Source of the DNA: Flavobacteriia bacterium
Lineage (GTDB): Bacteria > Bacteroidota > Bacteroidia > Flavobacteriales_D > Crocinitomicaceae
Reading direction: 5' to 3'
Assembly: GCA_947450325.1 (NCBI GenBank)
Contig: CANFUT010000016.1
Span: 32,529-96,528 of the forward strand
DNA length: 64,000 bases
Positions 59,576 through 64,000 of this stretch are shown here, piece by piece (within the stretch, counting starts at the first letter, position 1; each line of letters starts with the position of its first letter). The notes below the pieces were generated by a model. The model ran no database searches. It saw only the letters and a program-made list of their open reading frames with translations, and was not told the DNA's origin. The translations under genes were made by a program, and so were the position numbers.

Positions 59576-60972
59576 ATATTTTGATATTTGATTGGCGCTC
59601 CAAAAGTGCCAATCAATTGTCCTTTTGAAAAAGTTAATTTTCCATTGACAAAAACATATTTAATTCCTTCTGAAAATTGATTTGGATTAGAAACAGTTGC
59701 TTTTCCGTTAATGGTTTTTTCATCAAAAATCGTCAAATCCGCTATTGCGCCATCTTCTAATATTCCTCTGTTTTGCAAAGCTGGAGAAATCAAATTTCTT
59801 GGTAAAGTGGTCATTTTGTCCAATGCTTTTTCTAGCGGAATTCCGATTGAAAGGCAATGATTAATTGCTGTTGCAAAACAACCTGCACCACGTGGATGAG
59901 AATTCGCATTTTTTTCAAATTCAATTCCGCCGTCGGATCCAATCATGCAAAAATCTTCTTTTAGTGCCAAATCAATGGTTTCAGAAAATGGCATCGTACC
60001 TTCAGGAACAGCGACCAATTTTTTTACTTTACGGTATTTTGCAAATGTAGCGGCAGTCAATTTTTCGCCAGTTCCCACTACTTGCAAATCACTGTGCGTA
60101 ATATTGTATCTTTTTTGCCAACCTTCCGCAAAGCGCATCGAATGCAAATACGTCGCCCAAAATGTATAAGGATAAACGCAACAAGTGATATTCAGTCCTT
60201 CTTTTCTCGCGGATTTGATTTTGTCCAGCGCTTCAGCCATTTTATAGGTTCCACCGGTTGAATGCAAATGATCAATGTGCACCTTGGCGCCACTTTCTCT
60301 CGCAATTTTGATTGCTTCATCAACACCTTCTAATTCTTTTGCTTCTGAAGAATGTCGCAAGTGCATAAAAAATGGGCGATTGTATTTTTTGGCTAGTTTC
60401 GCATATTCAACCGTTTCTTCGTAAGGTGTTGGTTGATATTCAAAACTATGAGATACTCCCAAAGCGCCTTCTTTCAAACATTTTTCTACTTGTTTTTTGC
60501 GTTCAGCAACTCCATGCAAATTGTAACGAATTTGCATCACAAAAGTGGAAAAGCCAAAATTGATGTAATGTGGTAATGCACTAAATCTTTTGTAGTAAGC
60601 CGCACAATCTGGAATTCCGCCATGCATTTGAAGTGCAGTAGTTACACCGTCTGATACTTTGTATTTTTCAAAAATTTTGTAAGTTGAACCTGGACTTGTG
60701 CCGTTGTCTGCTAAAATATCAATGAAACCGGGAGAAACAATTTTTCTACTGATATCAAAAACCGTATTTCCTTCCAATGTATTTGCAGGAGCAAAGATTA
60801 ATTTGCCAGCATCGTCAATTCCAACATCTAAGATTTGCCATTGATTTTGATAAAAACATTTGCCCCCTTTCAAAACCGTATTGACCTTATTTGATTGTAA
60901 AATTCGCATTCCACTGAATAGCATTCCTACTGAAACAGTGCCAGTGATGCCTAAAAAATGTCGTCTGTCCAT
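59572..60972 (-). CDS. Divergent amidohydrolase (N-acyl-D-amino-acid deacylase-like)
   Basis: A 466-residue amidohydrolase-superfamily protein with a twin-arginine-like N-terminus (MDRRHFLGITG), so probably exported folded to the periplasm. It resembles D-aminoacylase/N-acyl-D-amino acid deacylases: SPGFIDI, GVTTALQ, FMHLRHSSE, VHIDHLHSTGG, MIGSDGGIE, HPRGAG and KMTTLPRNLI. The usual HxH metal motif after PGFID is replaced by LAD, and the metal-bridging Cys of D-aminoacylases appears as His (LQMHGG). The His residues of the other strands and the Asp are kept, so a one-metal site is possible. The substrate is unknown. Its 3' end overlaps the T9SS cargo gene by four bases. Confidence 0.85.
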   Translation of the reverse strand: MDRRHFLGITGTVSVGMLFSGMRILQSNKVNTVLKGGKCFYQNQWQILDVGIDDAGKLIFAPANTLEGNTVFDISRKIVSPGFIDILADNGTSPGSTYKIFEKYKVSDGVTTALQMHGGIPDCAAYYKRFSALPHYINFGFSTFVMQIRYNLHGVAERKKQVEKCLKEGALGVSHSFEYQPTPYEETVEYAKLAKKYNRPFFMHLRHSSEAKELEGVDEAIKIARESGAKVHIDHLHSTGGTYKMAEALDKIKSARKEGLNITCCVYPYTFWATYLHSMRFAEGWQKRYNITHSDLQVVGTGEKLTAATFAKYRKVKKLVAVPEGTMPFSETIDLALKEDFCMIGSDGGIEFEKNANSHPRGAGCFATAINHCLSIGIPLEKALDKMTTLPRNLISPALQNRGILEDGAIADLTIFDEKTINGKATVSNPNQFSEGIKYVFVNGKLTFSKGQLIGTFGAPIKYQNI

Positions 60973-61073
60973 GCGTTTTGTTGAATCAAAAAACCAATTT
61001 ACAGATTATTAGTAAATTCGAATGTACTTGTGGACAATTTTATTTCTTAATTTTACCTTAACAAATTGTTTCC

Positions 61074-62969
61074 ATGGTCAAAAAGCTTTTCATTCAGTAT
61101 TTCAAACTTTTTCTTTTTTGGATTTTAGTATTTGATTTTCAGAGAATTGTTTTCTCAATCCACAATTGGAACAAATTTGAAGGCGTTTCTTTCGGAGAAT
61201 GGCTGGCTGCATTTTTCTATTCAATCAAATTAGATTTAGGCACGGCTGGAGCATTGGTTGTATTGCCAGCCCTTCTTTTGACTTTCAGATTAATTTCTGA
61301 TTCAAAATGGATTAATCGCTTTTTCTACGGCATTTTATTTTTTGAAGCACTTTTTGTTGCGCTCATTCACAGCGGTGAAGTAAATGCCTATGGCGAATGG
61401 AACCACAAATTGACTTCCCGAGTTTTCATGCATTTAGGCAATCCCGATGAGGTTTTCAGAACGGCTGATTACAGCATGACAATTTGGTATTTCGTTTTCC
61501 TTTTCTTAGAATTGGTTTTTGCTTGGAAATTGATGCGCTTTTTATTCAAATTTCAAGACCAAATTTCATTCAAGAAATGGTTTATTGCGATTCCAGTTGC
61601 CATCCTTTCGTTTGGTATTTTGGGCTCAAGTTCCTTTTTGCTCCTTCGTGGTGGTTTGCAACCCATTCCGATGAATATCAATGCCGCCACTTATTCAAAT
61701 AATCCGGTTTCAAATGATTTGTCGATCAATTCATTGTACTTTTTCGGAAAAAGTTATTTGTTGTACAACCGCAGTGAAATCGATGAATACATGCCGAAAA
61801 TCAATCCGAAATTGGCAAAGAAAATCACGGATGATTTGATGGGTTATCCCAAAAAACACGACAACTATTTCTTGAAAACAAATCGTCCCAATGTGGTTTT
61901 CATCGTTTTGGAAGGTTGGTCTGGCGAAGCAATTAGCTGTTTGAGTGAAACCAACACCGACGAAGTCAGCCACGGAGTGAATTCAACACCAAATTTTGAT
62001 AAAATCGCCAACGAAGGATTGTTATTTACCAACATTTTCGCCACTAGCGGAACTTCAGAAATTGGCAATTCTAGTATTTTTAGCGGTTTTCCTGGAATTC
62101 CTGAAGTTTCAATCACCATGCAACCAGAAAAACACAGAAAGTTGCGCTCGTTGAATCAAGATTTGGAAGCTTGGGGCTACAACACCAACTACATGTTTAG
62201 TGGCGATTTAAAATATGGAAACATTGGCGGTTATTTCATGGACCACGGATTTGATGTCGTGAAAGACGAAAGTGATTTTCCATCGGATTTGCCTCGCGGA
62301 AAGTTGAATTTTTATGACGAAGATTTATACAAATTTTTGGTCGATGCGATGAATAAATCAAAACAACCGTTCATGCATTGCGCCTTTACAGGAAGTACGC
62401 ATTCACCTTATGACCAGCCGAAAGCCAAACGCGGACAAGTTTTCTCAGGCATTGAATCTGATTTCATGAATGCATTGGTTTATTCCGATGAAGCGATGGG
62501 AAAATTCATCAAAAATTGCAGAAAACAGCCTTGGTTCGACAACACACTTTTCGTTTTTGTAGCTGACCACGGACATCCAACGCCAACGGTTACAAATCCG
62601 TCGAGTTCGATTTATAACCACATTCCATTGCTTTTTTGGGGAAATGCCATCAAAGAAGAATACCGAGGAAAGAAAATGAATGTCTTGGGTTCGCAAGCAG
62701 ATATCGCTGCTACTTTGTTGTATCAAATGGGCGGAAATGCTGACCAATATCCCTGGAGCAAAGATTTGATGAATCCAAACGTTCCTGAGTTTGCCTTGCA
62801 CACCATCACACGCGGATATGGCTGGATCACACCGAAAGGAAACATGACCTACGAAATGCAATCAGCCGTTTTTGTAGAAGACAATTTCCCAAAAAATGTG
62901 CGATTTAAGGAACATCAGAATTGCTTTGCGTTTTTGACAGAGGTTTATGGGTATTATAAGTCGCTGTAA
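61074..62969 (+). CDS. LTA synthase family protein 2 (membrane-anchored sulfatase fold)
   Basis: A 631-residue second member of the LtaS-like family. About five N-terminal membrane helices (residues 8-190) precede a periplasmic sulfatase domain. Visible motifs: IVLEGW (E280), SGTSEIGNSSIFSGFP with T327 as candidate nucleophile, STHSPY and FVADHGHPTP. It is only distantly similar to the copy at 1014-2960 and has no kinase partner beside it. Residues 291-304 form an extra loop (SETNTDEVSHGVNS) where related proteins usually go straight into TPNFD. The acceptor and transferred group are unknown. The stop codon abuts the stop of the convergent RhuM-like gene with no spacer. Confidence 0.85.
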   Translation: MVKKLFIQYFKLFLFWILVFDFQRIVFSIHNWNKFEGVSFGEWLAAFFYSIKLDLGTAGALVVLPALLLTFRLISDSKWINRFFYGILFFEALFVALIHSGEVNAYGEWNHKLTSRVFMHLGNPDEVFRTADYSMTIWYFVFLFLELVFAWKLMRFLFKFQDQISFKKWFIAIPVAILSFGILGSSSFLLLRGGLQPIPMNINAATYSNNPVSNDLSINSLYFFGKSYLLYNRSEIDEYMPKINPKLAKKITDDLMGYPKKHDNYFLKTNRPNVVFIVLEGWSGEAISCLSETNTDEVSHGVNSTPNFDKIANEGLLFTNIFATSGTSEIGNSSIFSGFPGIPEVSITMQPEKHRKLRSLNQDLEAWGYNTNYMFSGDLKYGNIGGYFMDHGFDVVKDESDFPSDLPRGKLNFYDEDLYKFLVDAMNKSKQPFMHCAFTGSTHSPYDQPKAKRGQVFSGIESDFMNALVYSDEAMGKFIKNCRKQPWFDNTLFVFVADHGHPTPTVTNPSSSIYNHIPLLFWGNAIKEEYRGKKMNVLGSQADIAATLLYQMGGNADQYPWSKDLMNPNVPEFALHTITRGYGWITPKGNMTYEMQSAVFVEDNFPKNVRFKEHQNCFAFLTEVYGYYKSL

Positions 62970-63806
62970 CTAGTTGCAAATTTCTCTCAGAATATTTTCA
63001 ACTGAGTTTTTATCCATTTTTGTAAATGCAAACCACTTTTTACCCAAATCTTTTAGTGATGCACCAATATGAAAGACCGTATTTTTGTCGATAATTAAAA
63101 ATCGGTCATGGCTTTTTGCAAAGGATTGAATTTCAAATCCGCCATATTGTTCATTTGCTTTTTTGATGTCTAAATCTAATTGCTTACTTAGGTTTTTCGA
63201 GTATAAAATGACTTTTACTTTTTTATTTTTTTTGGACAAATGTGTGAGCGTGGTTTCGTCAATGTAATTGTCAATGAGGATGATTTCTTCTTTCGCTTTT
63301 TTGATGATTTCTGAGAAAAATACATACGCGTCAAATATTTGTCCATCGAAAAAGATGCCTTGGTTGGGAAGTTCTTGCGTTTTGAGTTGAAGAGAAATTT
63401 GTTGGACTTCTTTGCTCAATTTTTCGTAGTTGTTTTCAATTCTGTCCAAGCGCTGATTCATTGCATATCCTTTCAATAAATAATTACGCAAAACATTTGT
63501 TGCCCAAATTCTGAATTGTGTTCCTTGTTTCGATTTAACACGATAACCTACTGAAATTATTACATCTAGATTGTAGAATGTTACAGGTTTATCGGAATTA
63601 GCAATATGCATTTTTTGCATATTGCTTTCTTCCACCAATTCTCCTTCTAAAAACACATTTCGAATATGACGGGAAATTACAGATTGGTTTCTTTGGAAAA
63701 GATGTGCTAATTGCTCTTGACTAAGCCAAACAGTGTCTTCGTATATTCTTACTTCAATGTGTTCTGCAAGTTCTCCCGATTGGAATAATACAATTTCGTT
63801 CTTCAT
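62970..63806 (-). CDS. RhuM-like / phospholipase D-like fusion protein
   Basis: A 278-residue protein of two parts. Residues 1-125 match the RhuM (virulence-protein) family: WLSQEQLAHLFQRNQSVISRHIRNVF, VTFYNLDVIISVGYRV, KQGTQFRIWATNVL. This region looks like a helix-turn-helix/ORF6N-type DNA-associated module. A coiled linker (NQRLDRIENNYEKLSKEVQQ) leads to residues 160-278, which resemble a single phospholipase D-like domain (EIILIDNYIDETTL, FAKSHDRFLIID, FHIGASLKDLG). The catalytic HxK motif is HDR here, so activity is uncertain. Such genes move between genomes and may belong to phage defence or other accessory functions; that is inference. An IS256-type element ends 46 bp upstream and may affect its expression. 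Confidence 0.8.
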   Translation of the reverse strand: MKNEIVLFQSGELAEHIEVRIYEDTVWLSQEQLAHLFQRNQSVISRHIRNVFLEGELVEESNMQKMHIANSDKPVTFYNLDVIISVGYRVKSKQGTQFRIWATNVLRNYLLKGYAMNQRLDRIENNYEKLSKEVQQISLQLKTQELPNQGIFFDGQIFDAYVFFSEIIKKAKEEIILIDNYIDETTLTHLSKKNKKVKVILYSKNLSKQLDLDIKKANEQYGGFEIQSFAKSHDRFLIIDKNTVFHIGASLKDLGKKWFAFTKMDKNSVENILREICN

Positions 63807-63851
63807 AAATACTAAAGATAAGGAAATTGAATAAAAGTTGTTGTTTTCTGA

Positions 63852-64000
63852 TGGGAGTGTTCAATAAACTGTGTCAAGTTCCTATTTAATTCTTTCACTA
63901 AAGTAGCTATTTAAATCATTTCTAATACTTGCCCAAGCGAAGATTTGTCCATTCCATCTTGTATGAGCGTTTTGTATTGCGAGGTAAACTTGTTTAAGAA
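63852..64000 (-). mobile_element. End of an IS256-family insertion sequence (continues beyond window)
   Basis: The right part of the window carries the transposase 3' end and, 3-29 bp beyond its stop, a likely terminal inverted repeat (GGGAGTGTTCAATAAACTGT from 63853, continuing GTCAAG). Ends of the form GGG-TGTT-CA-AACT-TGTCA are typical of IS256-family elements. The exact border and target duplication cannot be fixed without the other end. Confidence 0.75.
63882..64000 (-). CDS. IS256-family (Mutator-type) transposase, C-terminal fragment
   Basis: The minus strand from 63998 to the TAG at 63882-63884 encodes the last 38 residues of a transposase: VYLAIQNAHTRWNGQIFAW, followed by ASIRNDLNSYFSERIK. 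The spacing L-x-x-VYLAI-N---RW-----W----N-L---F--R is the characteristic C-terminus of IS256/Mutator transposases, which excise and insert DNA with a DDE active site (outside this window). It is cut off by the window edge, not necessarily broken. Confidence 0.8.
   Translation of the reverse strand, partial: LKQVYLAIQNAHTRWNGQIFAWASIRNDLNSYFSERIK

Overview
The window is a low-GC chromosomal segment from a Gram-negative member of Bacteroidota, most likely Flavobacteriales and possibly close to Fluviicola/Crocinitomicaceae; the family-level placement is a guess from gene content. Four proteins carry C-terminal type IX secretion (T9SS) sorting domains, the T9SS/gliding lipoprotein PorW/SprE is encoded here, MurF and alanine racemase are fused in the way usual for Bacteroidota, and several promoters fit the Bacteroidota -7 consensus TAnnTTTG. 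No tRNA, rRNA or CRISPR array was recognised.

Layout. 0-9 kb, minus strand: a three-gene operon (LTA-synthase-like sulfatase, diacylglycerol kinase, DUF1569-like fragment at the edge), a secreted leucine-rich T9SS cargo protein, DNA polymerase I and cysteinyl-tRNA synthetase. 9-41 kb: two giant plus-strand secreted proteins of about 4455 and 5139 residues. They share a near-identical C-terminal cassette of about 540 residues but have unrelated N-terminal parts (glycine-rich domains versus a parallel beta-helix). Each ends in a similar strong terminator followed by palindromes and inverted-repeat-bounded units, so the second giant gene lies between two related repeat clusters. 41-48 kb, plus strand: leucyl aminopeptidase, PdxA, a glycosyltransferase with a TTG start, PorW/SprE, AtpZ and a small membrane protein that would normally lead into the ATP synthase operon, which is absent here. 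48-53 kb, minus strand: CutC, an MscS channel, MurF-Alr and thymidine kinase. 53-60 kb, plus strand: an acidic conserved hypothetical, a secreted M28 peptidase and a 1340-residue T9SS cargo protein. 60-64 kb: a divergent amidohydrolase, a second LTA-synthase-like sulfatase, a RhuM/phospholipase-D-like fusion, and the end of an IS256-family element running off the right edge.

How the parts fit. PorW is a component of the machine that would export the four T9SS cargo proteins. The LTA-synthase-like enzyme and the lipid kinase overlap by 50 bp; in Gram-positive bacteria the equivalent pair makes a glycerophosphate polymer and recycles the diacylglycerol by-product. The most striking signal is in the giants: at least a dozen distinct candidate binding modules (glycine-rich, lectin-like, MAM-like and others) are not strung between the Ig-like repeats but are spliced into the middle of single Ig-like repeats, at recurring positions. 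This looks like a reusable scaffold-with-payload way of building adhesins.
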